DNA from: Gentiana macrophylla
Taxonomy: Eukaryota > Streptophyta > Magnoliopsida > Gentianales > Gentianaceae
Reading direction: 5' to 3'
DNA: 64,000 bases
NCBI GenBank assembly: GCA_026214975.1
Contig: JAOBSW010000644.1
Coordinates: 1-64,000, forward strand
Part shown: piece after piece, positions 1 through 9,129 of the stretch
Layout: the number at the start of each line of letters is the position of its first letter
Position numbering within the stretch: the first letter of the stretch is position 1
The notes under the pieces: model-generated
What the model was told of the DNA's origin: nothing
What the model saw: only the letters and a program-made list of their open reading frames with translations
Databases searched by the model: none
Made by a program: the position numbers and the translations under genes

Positions 1-301
1 GTTTCCACGGCTTCTTGATCTTGCCGCTACGTTTAGCGGCTCCAGTTTTAAAACTCTATCCATCCTGGTGAGAGATTGCTTAGTGCCATTTGGTCGTCAT
101 CTTCGACCTCGCCCTCCGCAGCGCCCTCACTAATAATCGCTGCGACCTGGGTCGATTCTATGTTAATGGATCCAGGGTTTGGATTTTCTTCCATCTCCTC
201 CTCGTCACCGCTAGAGCTAGCATCCTCCATGCTCACCTCCTCCGACCCATAACCTCTGCGCGCCCTAGCCTCTTCGTGCGATTGTGTGTGCTCGATGACA
301 T
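1..301 (-). pseudogene. Tat-1 antisense accessory ORF (aORF), N-terminal part, broken
   Basis: Read on the minus strand from an ATG at 301. An acidic Ser/Glu/Asp-rich N-terminus (GYGSEE, SSSGDEEEMEE, around 250-170) is followed by an ALSNLSPG stretch and then a basic stretch in another frame (SFKTGAAKRSGKIKK, around 50-1). The same order occurs in the Tat-2 aORF (GYASED, SSGEGDEGE, LASLQPG, then Lys/Arg-rich), so the two are homologous although the LTRs of the two elements are unrelated. The frame changes twice, near 240-290 and near 48-65; the second break falls at a CCTGG/CCAGG site. An acidic part followed by a possible nuclear localisation segment suggests a nuclear protein, as reported for the Grande antisense gene; that is inference. 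The gene continues beyond the left edge. Confidence 0.5.
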
Positions 302-860
302 TCTCGGAAAGAAAAGGGCAAGGTGGATCGGTTTATCACCCGGACATGGAAATCGGGTCGAGGTGAGAGCAATCACACCCGACACCTCGCCTTCCATCTT
401 CCTTAAACAGATACAAAATTCCCGAGAAAAACCCCCAAATTCTCGAAAAACCCTAAACCCAAACGGAAAAGGCTTCAAACAACACGCATTCAAACCTCTA
501 CCAAACAAACGACTAAACAAGCAATCAAAGAATACATACATATAGGGGTATTTCGGGTAAAAAGAATATGAAATCGCAGAAGCCTGAGATGGGGCTCATG
601 GTGTTCATCGGAGAAAATTGAAATTACAGAGGCAAAATCGCAGAGCTAAATCACGACATTCATGTCCCAAGCAAGAAATGAGGCGATAATAAATACATAA
701 ATCAATTGAAAACGATAAAGGAATGTTTAAATTCACACCGATGGATGAAAAAAGAAGTAAACGTTGATCTTGGATTGGAATAAGCACTCGTCGGAATCGC
801 TTGCAATCGCGGAATTTCCTTGCTTATCGCCGGAGGATTTATCGAAGTGAAAGAGGAGAA
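302..860 (-). other. Tat-1 aORF 5' leader with probable intron
   Basis: Minus-strand leader between the TATA box and the ATG. Just upstream of the ATG (302-345) it contains a branch-point-like GTGATAAAC and a pyrimidine run CCTTTTCTTTCC ending in AG. This aligns with the clear 3' splice site of the Tat-2 aORF. No strong donor is seen; GTGCTTATT near 781-790 aligns with the Tat-2 donor but is a weak match. No sense-strand gene is recognised here. Confidence 0.35.
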
Positions 861-885
861 AAGCGTAAGTGTTGGGGGAACTCCT

Positions 886-894
886 CATTTATAG
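886..894 (-). promoter_or_regulatory. TATA box of the Tat-1 aORF
   Basis: The minus strand reads CTATAAATG, a good plant TATA match, upstream of the antisense ORF and outside the LTR. The Tat-2 aORF has a TATA box in the same relative place, which supports a dedicated internal antisense promoter. Confidence 0.5.
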
Positions 895-1230
895 GAGGAA
901 AAGAGAGGGGAAACGACGTTTGGGATTTTCAAAATTCAAAGCGTAATGATGGCGAGAACGGTTACCGATTTCTCTCCACCAATCAGAGCAAGGGACGGTT
1001 CAGTCCCAACCGCCGTGTCAGAACACGTGGCTGACATGACGTTTCGTGTACCGATACATCCGTTTACATTTTCTAACCGTTCAAATTTCTTCTGACGAGC
1101 ATCACATCACGCGGCATAAGCGACTTCAGCGTATTACTATCTTCCAACATTATTTCAAACAGCCAGCATCAGTCTATGCCCGCTTTGGCTTACACAACAA
1201 AACACCTTTTACAGAGCATCATCATTTAAA

Positions 1231-1460
1231 TAAGCCCGGCAGAGCGTTGTCGGCGATCAATCGGTAATTCGCTACGCGATATTAACACTGGTTCAAGCCC
1301 GATAGAACATTATCGGCGATCAAGCCTGTTCGCTACACATGCACAGCATATCACTAGTGGTTTTCACCAACACTGGTTCAAGCCCGATAGAACATTATCG
1401 GCGATCAAGCTACAAATGCACAGCATAACACTGGTTCAAGCTCGATGAAACAGTGTCAAA
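1231..1460. repeat. Degenerate tandem repeat in the Tat-1 3' region
   Basis: Four degenerate copies of a unit containing AAGCCCGATAGAACATTATC followed by GGCGATCAAGC begin near 1232, 1295, 1380 and 1438 (intervals about 63, 85 and 58 bp). They lie between the aORF promoter and the PPT, where Retand- and Ogre-type elements often carry tandem repeats. The stretches 895-1230 and 1461-1545 hold no other feature I can support. Confidence 0.6.
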
Positions 1461-1545
1461 AGCCTCTATCACAAGCGACTACGAAGGAACTCCACCAAAG
1501 GTTCTTCAAATTCTACTCTCCGCCTTGGCGGACACGCCAGGCACA

Positions 1546-1559
1546 GAGTAGGGGGCCAT
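1546..1559 (+). other. Polypurine tract of Tat-1
   Basis: AGTAGGGGGCCAT directly precedes the LTR start. This is where plus-strand DNA synthesis is primed in LTR elements. Tat-2 has the identical AGTAGGGGGCCAT at its LTR border. Confidence 0.7.
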
Positions 1560-2145
1560 TGATATACCCGGATTGGAATAGGGCCCTATTCATCCATACT
1601 GGGCCTACAATCTTGGCCCGTCAACACAGATGATGGGCTTTTACCTCCGGCCGGCCGCTAACAAGCATCTTCGGCCGCTAGCTATGAGCCAAGGCCTATC
1701 CGCCAACAATAAGCGGATCATGTCCACTAACGGTAAGAGCGGACTCATTCTCTCCACGTGATTCCACCCTATGCATAAAGGCACAAACGAGTCCGCTACT
1801 CAACCATACTTCTCAGGACTCATTGCTCGCCATGCTTACCCGGTGGCCAATCCGGTGGCAACACTTACTGACTAGATAGGACACTTGTATTGCATGCATG
1901 CTTAACTTAGCTATGTATTCTAAGTTGTCTTATCAATGAGCAGTGAACCGACTTACTTTTTAGCCTATATATATGGGATCACATTGTAAAGGGACTCTCT
2001 CTCTCAAGCTTTAACTATAAAATCTAATACAAGCGAAAAACTCGCCAATTTGTTAAACAGATTAACTTGTTCATCTTGTAACCCGATCCGGCGAGCCTTG
2101 TTCTTACTCGCCACCCTAACCACACCGGAGAAATCATTCATATCA
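1560..2145 (+). repeat. 3' LTR of Tat-1
   Basis: 586 bp, beginning TGATAT and ending ATATCA (6-bp terminal inverted repeats, TG...CA). It follows a PPT and contains a TATA-like CTATATATATGG at 1965-1976. The 5' LTR is outside the window, so the borders come from the terminal repeats, the PPT and the abrupt change into Athila coding sequence. Confidence 0.75.
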
Positions 2146-2148
2146 GCC

Positions 2149-2451
2149 TTATATCCTCAAGATAAACACTGTTACCGCAAATCTGGTGTTCCACGCAACA
2201 TCAGTAGCCATGAAAGGTCTCCCTAATATCAATGGTACCTCGTAGTTAGCTTCCATATCTAATACCACAAAGTCGACAGGGAATACAAACTTTTCAACTC
2301 TAACTAGCACATCCTCAACCACGCCACACGGTTCTTTGACAGAACGGTCAGCTAATTGCAACGTGATTGAGGTCTTCTTAAGATCTTTCATGCCTAGTTT
2401 CCGAAAAATAGATAGTGGCATCAGGTTCACGCTTGCTCCTAGATCACACAA
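2149..2451 (-). pseudogene. Athila-1 retropepsin-like protease (truncated)
   Basis: About 100 residues of the Athila aspartic protease, which processes the element polyprotein. Visible motifs are DLGASVNLMPLS near residues 3-14, the usual active-site region of this family, and the hydrophobic ILGRPFMAT near residues 75-83. The frame runs into the Tat-1 LTR border at its C-terminus, so the downstream RT is cut off. It follows gag after a break near 2452-2474. Confident family call; not functional as it stands. Confidence 0.8.
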
Positions 2452-2474
2452 AGCTTTGTTCAGACATTAATTAC

Positions 2475-3161
2475 CTATAGTGCAGTGGAAGGATGAAAGC
2501 TTCCCGGATCTTTGCATTTTGGGGGTAACTTATGTTGAAGAATGGCTGAGCACTCCTCATTAAGGCATATGGTCTCTAAATCTAGAAGTTTCCTTTTAGT
2601 GGAGACGGCGTCTTTTAAAAACTTGGTGTACTCAGGCATTTCAGCTAGTGCTTCAACTAGGGGTATATTGATTTGTAACTTACTAAACATATCCACGAAC
2701 TTCTTATACCTCTTATTATCAAACTTAGGCTTCGGCTTTGGTGGAGGATAAGGTAGAGTTGAAGGATCGACATCAGTGAAGATTGGATACTTGTTGTTGT
2801 AAAGTTCAACTCTAGGGCCAGCAGGTTCTTTATATGTTCTTTGCTCAGGTAAAGACTCGGAAGTGTTGGTCTCATTGCTTGGCTCACTATCCTTATTCTT
2901 TGTGACTCTCTCTTGCAGGGATGGTGGAGTTACTTCTTTTCCACTCCTTGTCATGATCGCATTCAAGTCCTTAGGGTTTTTCTCTGTGTTGCTTGGCAAC
3001 CCTCCAGGAGGTCTGGTTGAGACTTGCTCAGCTAGTTGTCCTACCTGGTGTGTGAGATTTTGGACTAAAGCTTCCTGGTTGGTTACTTTGGCATCTGTCT
3101 TCTGACAATATTGGCTAAAGTTAGTGGCTAACTCAGCCATAGATTTTGAAAGTTGTCCCAT
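2475..3161 (-). pseudogene. Athila-1 gag C-terminal and gag-protease linker
   Basis: 228 codons. A QNLTHQVGQLAEQVSTRP stretch (about residues 34-51) is typical of the conserved Athila gag region. DLNAIMTRSGKE (about 65-76) follows, and then a Pro/Lys-rich part (YPPPKPKPK). ALAEMPEYTKFLKD and STKRKLLDLETICLNEECSAIL near the C-terminus match the conserved linker just before the Athila protease. The frame is separated from upstream gag by breaks in 3162-3302. Confidence 0.75.
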
Positions 3162-3302
3162 ATTGTCAGTGACGACATTACTCAGTTTTTCTATCGCAGC
3201 TTCCCAACCAAAAGTTTTAGTCTGCTGTGGTACATAAGGGTAGGCGGTTTAGGCCTTTCTCCTGCGTTAATGTCACTATATCGGAATCCAGGATGGTTAT
3301 GA

Positions 3303-4268
3303 TTAGGCCTGTACCCTCCCCCGACATAATTGGCTTCTTGATGCAGCGTTCTCACTTTGAGGTGCTACCTCGATTCCAGTTCCTTTCTCTACTCTTGTCA
3401 TCCTCTCTTGCATCCCATCTACCTTATCATTGATAACGGAAAGTTGTTCTAAGATTTTGTTAGATGCACTATCATCGAATATGTCAGCGGCCATCTTCAC
3501 AGTAGCTATGTCATTGCCTCCCCATTGGCTATTCATCGCTATTTGCTCCATCTTCCCTTGTGCCTCCTCAGAGATAAAGAACAAACGCTCCATTGCTGGA
3601 GGCGTCTACTCTAATTTTCTCAGTCTCTCTCAACCCATGGTAAAAAGTTTGCATTAAAAGCCAAAGAGAGATGTCATGATGAGGACACTTCCTCATAGCT
3701 TCCTTGAAACGCTCCCAAGCTTGATCAAAACTCTCCCCAGGTTGTTGCTTAAATCCTAGGATATCTTGGCGTAACTTAAAAGTTTTTCCTAAGGGAAAAT
3801 ACTTATTCATGAATTTTTGCAACAATTGTTCCCAAGTTGTGATAGATCCAGCCTCTAAAGAGAGAAGCCATTGCTTAGCTTTATCTTTCAAAGTGAAAGG
3901 GAAAAGCTTAAGACGAATGTTACCCTCCGGGATTAATTCTGGTTTCACAGTGCTAACGATTTCCAAGAAATTCGTCACGTGAACACCAGGATCCTCGTTT
4001 TGGACTCCATGAAAAATAGAATAATTGGTCACCATTTGAATTACATTAGGCCTAGGGTGATAGACTTCCGCAGCATCTTGCGGTGCTACGATAATGGAAT
4101 GAATTGTTCAATAGTGGGCGTTGCATAACTTTGCAAAGTGCGCCTCGCTCCTTGAACTAGGGCTTGGTTCTCATTATTAGCATTTGCATTCACATTATTG
4201 GCATTATTGATAACAGGATTAATAACGGGATTAGGTACCTGGTTTGGATTGACCGGATTGCCTTCCAT
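3303..4268 (-). pseudogene. Athila-1 gag, N-terminal and capsid region (broken)
   Basis: The likely start is the ATG at 4268 (MEGNPVNPNQVPNP, Asn/Pro-rich N-terminus). After a frame change near 4040-4085 comes a retrotransposon gag domain with FHGVQNEDPGVHVTNFLEI, KLFPFTLKDKAKQWLLSLE, WEQLLQKFMNKYFP and AWERFKEAMRKCPHH, diagnostic of Athila gag. Another frame change near 3570-3600 leads to a GGNDIATVKMAADIFDD segment. The protein would form the virus-like particle. At least two frame breaks. Confidence 0.8.
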
Positions 4269-4805
4269 TTACGTTTTTTGATTCGAATGCTCGGAATGGT
4301 CGGTTGTATGTCCTTCTTCCACTCCTTGCTCGCTTTCCTCAAGATTTGGATCCTCTTCTCCTTGCTTAGCTTGGTTCCCTAGCTAACTTCCTATTCCTTC
4401 GCAATTTTTCTATCTCAGGATTATATGGTTCAAGTGGTTCCTTCGATTTCCGAGTAGCGTACTATAAAATAATAAACAACAATAAAACAATTAATCACTA
4501 GTAAAGGCTAGGCGTTTAACTAACTAAATAAAACAGACTTCGAAATAAGTTTGAGAAAAGAAAACGTAAATCAAACAGAAACAGAATGTCTTAAAGCTAA
4601 GACGACTCGTAAAGTAAAAGAAAACTAATTCTCGGTCGATCGAGGATAGTGTTCGATCGACCGAACACTTTTTTCTTTTTTATTTTTTATTTTTTTTTTT
4701 TTTTATTTTTACTTATTAATTATTTAATATCTGAGACTCTTATTCACAGAATATTCACGAATCCAGTTCTAACAAAATAAGCTATATCTTAATTTAATGA
4801 CTCGA
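4269..4805 (-). other. Athila-1 untranslated leader
   Basis: Sequence between PBS and gag. It carries an A/T-rich stretch (4670-4735) and a pair of palindromic motifs (TCGGTCGATCGAGG and TTCGATCGACCGAAC, 4634-4668). The Athila-2 leader has a similar pair at a comparable distance from its PBS. No gene seen. Confidence 0.55.
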
Positions 4806-4824
4806 GTCCCCGGCAACGGCGCCA
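4806..4824 (-). other. Primer binding site, tRNA-Asp type (Athila-1)
   Basis: The minus strand reads TGGCGCCGTTGCCGGGGAC six bases after the LTR end. This is the classic Athila PBS, complementary to the 3' end of tRNA-Asp. Confidence 0.85.
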
Positions 4825-4830
4825 AAAACT

Positions 4831-6431
4831 TGATGGAGGTCAAGTTAAATTATTAACTCGATGCCTACTAACACACTAGCAAGAGAACTAGGTTCAATTG
4901 TAGTATAGCCAGATAGAGTCGAGGTCGATCCCACAGAGACTCGGCACAAACAAAACACAACTTTATCCTATTAGAACTAAATTGAAAAGGCGGTCTACGA
5001 CCAACTAAATGCAGTAAATAAAATAGTGACAACCACAAGACACAAAAGACCACTAAGACAAACTAAAGACTACTAAAACACGGATAATACGGTTGATATT
5101 ATCTAAACAAATAGTATTGATTACGCTAGTAGATTATAACTCCCCCATGTGAATTAGGATGATAACGAGACAAAACAAACGTTAAAGATTAATTATTGTG
5201 ACTACGGGAGTCATCCCCTAAGGTAGATTTAGCTCCAATTAGGTCATTTAAATCATCGTGCCTCCATTACGTGACTTCGCTTTTTAATGCCTCCATCTCA
5301 TATAACTTCCGACACAATTACGAGACTAGGGATCTTTGGTATAAACCGTAACCTCATCTAAGCAACATTCTAGGGTAAGGCGTACTTCTTAGATGCCGAT
5401 TCAATCTATATCCTAAGTAACAATCACTTTTTAGGTTTCATGTTAAATTATGATGACGAATAACTAAGTTGATCAGGTTTAATTACTCGTTTTAATTCCA
5501 ATCCAGAGAATCTGACGTAGTCGAAGCCGATCATAATATTGCCCTACACATTACCAGGCTCGGTCGACCGAACGATATCACTCGGGCGACCGAGTGACAC
5601 GTCTAGGTCGACCGAACACAGTTCTGTGTCGGAACAACTCATGATTACTTCTTAACGTTTCTAACCTAAACACATGGGTTCGTAAATAAATCTACATCAC
5701 GCAATCAATACAAATGAAAACTACTCCATAATAAAATACATCAGATCTACAAATAAAGATTGCATAATTGAATAGTCATACCCTCGAAGACGAGAGTGAC
5801 TCCCACTCTTTAATGCGCTCCCTAATCGGAGAATCCGACGAATCCACAATGTACGAACATAAAGAAAATAAAACTAAAACTTAAGATCTAAAATTATATG
5901 AATTGTTTTGTGTTGTAGTGGTGTGTGTTCTCAATTTCGTAGCTGCTGCTTATATAGAGGATTTTGCCGACATAGGATGGATCTCGAAGATATGCACGCG
6001 TTTTCGGTTTGGATAGCCTCGGGTGACCGAACCTCTTGCCTCGGTCGACCGAATGAAGCGGCTCGGTCGACCGAGCCTCCTTTTCGCACATGTTAAACGC
6101 GTTTCTTGTCTAACTTGTTCCCCACTGCATGCTTTCGTGCTGATCTGATTTGTCTCTTGATTAACGCTCCGATTTTCTTCCTTATTATCTTGAGATTTCG
6201 AATTGAATGATATTTATCCTCCCGATTTATCATGATCTGCAAAATCAGCATTTTTCGCACAAATAAATTGCTCTTTTATAATAAAAATAGCTAAATACCA
6301 ATTATCATATTAATAATCACTTATCATTAAATAATAAATATAAACACGTGATTAAACATGAAATATATACAATTAACTCCGATTTAAGGTTAGAATTGAT
6401 GACATAAACAAGTATATTTTAACTGTCATCA
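4831..6431 (-). repeat. 5' LTR of Athila-1
   Basis: 1601 bp. On the minus strand it begins TGATGAC at 6431 and ends CCATCA at 4831, next to the PBS. A TATA box (CTATATAAG) lies at 5957-5949, preceded by a CGGCAAAATCCT block shared with the Athila-2 LTR. Palindromic TCGGTCGACCGA-type motifs sit upstream of the TATA box (6006-6078) and downstream (5566-5628). Confidence 0.85.
5949..5957 (-). promoter_or_regulatory. TATA box in the Athila-1 LTR
   Basis: CTATATAAG on the minus strand, embedded in CCTCTATATAAGCAGC. The same block occurs at 40284 and 46068 in the Athila-2 LTRs. Confidence 0.65.
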
Positions 6432-7030
6432 AAATCCGCCACAAAGTGATCATAGAACAAAACCAAGCCGTCCTTCTTCAACCTCAGACCGGCTCGGTTC
6501 TCCGACGTCTCGAAGCCGCTAAAACGGAAATCAGAGGAAATATTAAATTCGGAGAGGAATTGAGGGTCCCTGAGGCGGGAACAAACGGCCGCCCAATCTG
6601 CTTCGACCTGTTTGTCAAGGGCGTCGATCTCATTATCCTCCTTGAGGGCCTCGACATTGCGAGGTTTAGGAGTCTTACGGCTCTCTTTCGGCTCCTCCAC
6701 ATCATCACCATTTTTCTGTTTCCGCTGGGGTTTCTTAGGCACAACCACACCGGAGAAGGAACCTTTAGACCTAGCGGATTTTTTCCCAAAACTCTTTAAC
6801 TCCCTGGGGGCCACAACCGAAGAGACGAGCTTTCCTTTCGGTATCTTATGAGCTGCAGAACTTAAACGACCAGGTTGTAGGGAAGCCAAATGGGCCAATA
6901 CCAAATCATCCTCCGTACTCTCACCTTCGTCGCCCTCACCAGAGCTAGTACTCACCTCGTCGGCATCTTCAGAGGCATAGCCATGAACACCGTCATCATC
7001 GCTATTTCCCGATCTGTCGCTGTCAAACAT
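6432..7030 (-). CDS. Tat-2 antisense accessory ORF (aORF), N-terminal 199 codons, cut by Athila-1
   Basis: Open from the ATG at 7030 to the Athila-1 border; the last few codons of the visible frame are Athila LTR. Order: acidic Ser/Asp/Glu-rich N-terminus (about residues 1-45), a short LASLQPGRLSS segment, a basic Lys/Arg-rich stretch (KKSARSKGS to KKPQRKQK, about 80-107) that could serve as a nuclear localisation signal, then a more structured part with EADWAAVCSRLRDPQFLSEF and GLRLKKDGLVLFYDHFVADF. The last part recalls the start of the plant putative gypsy-type transposon domain (my recollection of Pfam Transposase_28; not checked). The ATG lies two bases downstream of a strong 3' splice site. 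Antisense accessory genes between pol and the 3' LTR are established for Tat-lineage elements such as Grande. Function unknown. Confidence 0.65.
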
Positions 7031-7031
7031 C

Positions 7032-7371
7032 CTACAAAAGAAAAGAACAAGGTGGATAAGTTATCACCCAGGACAACGATAGCCGGGCCGAGACCATCTA
7101 ACCCAGTCCATCTCGACACCCCGTATTTTTATCTCACAAACAAGCCCTACCAATCAAAGGGAACAATCTTGAAAAAACCCATTATAGCGACAATCGCGCC
7201 AAACCCATTTCAAGGGCTCAAGGTATTCAATACCCCAGACTAGCCGGAGCATTATCGGACAGGGAAATGGAGACAACGAATTTAAATTCAACCATGCCAA
7301 CCCAAATGAAAATGAAGCCAGAATTGGAAGAAATACGAAATGCTAGAAATCGAGAGGAGAAATAAGCTTAC
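7032..7371 (-). other. Probable intron in the 5' leader of the Tat-2 aORF
   Basis: On the minus strand a donor (CAA then GTAAGCTT, GT at 7371-7370) and an acceptor (TTGTTCTTTTCTTTTGTAG, AG at 7033-7032) flank 340 bp. A branch-point-like ATAACTTATCC lies 20-30 bases before the acceptor. The acceptor is directly followed by G and the ATG. The leader exon would be about 7372-7510. Confidence 0.55.
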
Positions 7372-7530
7372 TTGATAATCAGCAGGAAGTACGAGCAGGG
7401 AGCGGGAAGCGAGAAATAAACCTTCGAAACCCTACCGGAAATCGCCTCGTCGGAAAAATTTTACTCAGGAACAGTCGGTAAAGTTGCTCAAACGAGAAAT
7501 CGGAAAATATTTGTGGTTGGGCTACTCTCC

Positions 7531-7540
7531 CTTTATATAG
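7531..7540 (-). promoter_or_regulatory. TATA box of the Tat-2 aORF
   Basis: CTATATAAAG on the minus strand, about 160 bp upstream of the predicted donor site and outside the LTR. It corresponds in place to the TATA at 886-894 of Tat-1. Confidence 0.6.
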
Positions 7541-7788
7541 GCAGAGAAAAACAGATCCAACGGTCCACCGCCCAAAAATCCAATGGACAAGATTACATGC
7601 GGGACTTTTAAATTTCGAAATTTGGGATTGCCATCATTAGGCACGAATACCCGAAAGGTCACAACCAATCAGAGCTCGCGGCGGTTCACATCAGACTTTT
7701 CCCCAAGACTAGGGCAAGTGGGAATCGGGCAGAACAGAGCCGTAGTGAATACGCTTGCCAGGGGGCCAACCTAATGTGATCTCGCCAT

Positions 7789-8096
7789 AGGCTAGGCTAA
7801 AAGCCCAAGATGCCAAATCATTTGAAGTCAAGGCTATCCGCCCAAATACTACTTCGCCCCAGGCTAGGCTAAATGCCCAAGATGCCAAATCATTTGAAGT
7901 CAAGGCTATCCGCCCAAATACGACTTCGCCTCAGGCTAGGCTAAAAGCCCAAGATGCCAAATCATTTGAGGTCAAGGCTATCCGCCCAAATACGACTTCG
8001 CCTCAGGCTAGGCTAAAAGCCCAAGATGCCAAATCTTTTGAGGTCAAGGCTATCCGCCCAAATACGACTTCGCCACAGGCTAAGCTAAAGGACCAA
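7789..8096. repeat. 72-bp tandem repeat array in the Tat-2 3' region
   Basis: Units start with AGGCTAGGCTAA at 7789, 7861, 7933, 8005 and 8077, an exact 72-bp period, giving four full units and a partial fifth. Unit identity is very high by eye; changes are single bases. The array lies between the antisense promoter and the PPT, as in Retand and Ogre elements. The stretch 7541-7788 shows nothing else. Confidence 0.9.
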
Positions 8097-8190
8097 GGTA
8101 TCGGATCGAGCGAAAGTGGAATCATCCTATAGGCGGCGATTTTCCAAGAAAGTACTCCCCACCCGACATCGAGAAATGCCAAGGGTACGG

Positions 8191-8203
8191 AGTAGGGGGC
8201 CAT
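8191..8203 (+). other. Polypurine tract of Tat-2
   Basis: AGTAGGGGGCCAT immediately before the LTR start, identical to the Tat-1 tract. Confidence 0.7.
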
Positions 8204-8675
8204 TGATAGGGATATTCCTACCTCCAGCTCGGACCTGTCGCTCCGATCACTGTGGCACTGGCTGAATACTTATAGGACCGGCTGCTCGTCCGTGATAAGA
8301 GAAGAGATCGGCCACCATCGGGATAATCTGCTAGCATGAAGCACAAACCCCAAGTTCGGAGCCGCCTTACCTCACCGGCGGACAAGGCATTTGCTATGTG
8401 TCCGCACCATCTATGTCCTTTGTCGTAATTATCTGATAATGTATAACAACTTCCCTATAAATAGGGCCATATGTAACCCTTCCGGGGGGATGAGCTTTTC
8501 TGATAAATAAAAGAGAAGGCAAAAGCCAAATTCTCCCACTCTCTTCTTCAATAATATGGCACCACCACCTGCATGCATAGCTCCTCTATGAGCCACCATA
8601 ATTAACACCACAAAAATAGCCAGATATCCACCATAACACCACCGCTGACCACCTGAGATAAATACAACGCTATCA
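8204..8675 (+). repeat. 3' LTR of Tat-2
   Basis: 472 bp, TGATAG...CTATCA. It contains a TATA box CTATAAATAG (8455-8464) and an AATAAA signal (8506-8511), consistent with a promoter followed by a short R region. It is not similar to the Tat-1 LTR, so the two elements belong to different families. Confidence 0.8.
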
Positions 8676-8768
8676 GTATCCAATACACTTTACAAATGGC
8701 GTCCCCTTCCCACTAATTTGGGAATTGAGATTTTCTTTAATTAACATAATACTATGATTAATTAATTC
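8676..8768 (-). repeat. Fragment of the copia-C LTR
   Basis: Closely matches 48261-48352 of the complete copia-C LTR (GTATCCAATACA, CTAATTTGGGAATTGAGA and so on). It stops where that LTR would reach its AT microsatellite. The LTR resumes at 33479, so everything between was inserted into this LTR. Confidence 0.8.
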
Positions 8769-9129
8769 ACAAACCCGTTCTAAAAAAACTGGATTACGCG
8801 TAATAAGTCTTTTATACTCATTAACCCCTGTTAAAAAAACTCACAAAAATCTAAACATTTACCCTTGAAGAGATGGCTAGTTCAAGATGCTGAACAACCT
8901 TTTATTCGTGAGGAGCCAGATGAGAAGAAATTCTCACGTCAGTTACGTAGTAGTAGAGATGGAATTCAAAAACAAAGACCCAACATGCATTTTTTCATTG
9001 GGCTCTTTCATTAAGCGATCAAAATATCGGCCCGATTTGCCATATTTTTTATTGACACAAAAATAGGATAAGGAGATGGCTCCCCGTGCTTTGCTTATTC
9101 ATTATTTGCGATTCTGTTGCAGTTGGCTC
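8769..9129. other. Left part of an unassigned, possibly organelle-derived insertion
   Basis: Non-repetitive within the window and lacking LTR features. Around 8870-9010 a plus-strand frame is open (includes REEPDEKKFSRQLRSS) but I do not recognise it. It continues at 32248 after removal of the LARD element. See the entry for 32248-33478. Confidence 0.45.
9125..9129. other. Target-site duplication GGCTC (left copy)
   Basis: GGCTC directly before the LARD left border; the same five bases follow its right border at 32243-32247. Confidence 0.85.

Larger units (their letters stand above)
1..2145 (+). mobile_element. Tat-1: 3' end of a Tat-lineage-like Ty3/gypsy element
   Basis: The segment has the layout expected at the 3' end of Tat-lineage elements (Ogre, Retand and Grande relatives): an antisense accessory ORF with its own upstream TATA box, degenerate tandem repeats, a polypurine tract and a 3' LTR that starts TGATAT and ends ATATCA. 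The 5' part (gag-pol and 5' LTR) lies left of the window, so the lineage is inferred from layout and not from a reverse transcriptase. The right border abuts the Athila-1 protease reading frame, so Tat-1 most likely inserted into Athila-1. The first five bases outside (2146-2150, GCCTT) are the expected target-site duplication, but the partner copy is outside the window. Confidence 0.6.
2146..6431 (-). mobile_element. Athila-1: 5' part of an Athila-type Ty3/gypsy element
   Basis: Reading on the minus strand: 5' LTR (6431-4831), PBS matching tRNA-Asp (4824-4806), leader, gag (4268-2475) and protease (2451-2149), then truncation by Tat-1. RT, RNase H, integrase and the 3' LTR would lie left of the window. 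The LTR start is similar to the Athila-2 LTR at 39796 (TGATGAC, then a shared AAATCACTCG/AAATCACGTG and TTTATTATTTAATG region). Athila-1 interrupts the Tat-2 antisense ORF at 6432. Confidence 0.85.
6432..8675 (+). mobile_element. Tat-2: 3' end of a second Tat-lineage-like element
   Basis: Antisense ORF with intron and TATA box, an exact 72-bp tandem array, a PPT identical to that of Tat-1, and a 3' LTR of 472 bp with TGATAG...CTATCA ends. The left side is interrupted by Athila-1 inside the antisense ORF; the remainder is outside the window. The right flank is copia-C LTR sequence starting GTATC (8676-8680), the expected target duplication. Lineage is inferred from layout because no pol is visible. 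Confidence 0.65.

Noticed and set aside
90..545. 151-codon plus-strand frame
   Set aside because: It overlaps the antisense ORF and its leader on the other strand, has no recognisable domain and is a shadow.
7789..8096. Regular repeats resembling a CRISPR array
   Set aside because: The units are contiguous 72-mers without unique spacers, in a plant retrotransposon; a tandem repeat.
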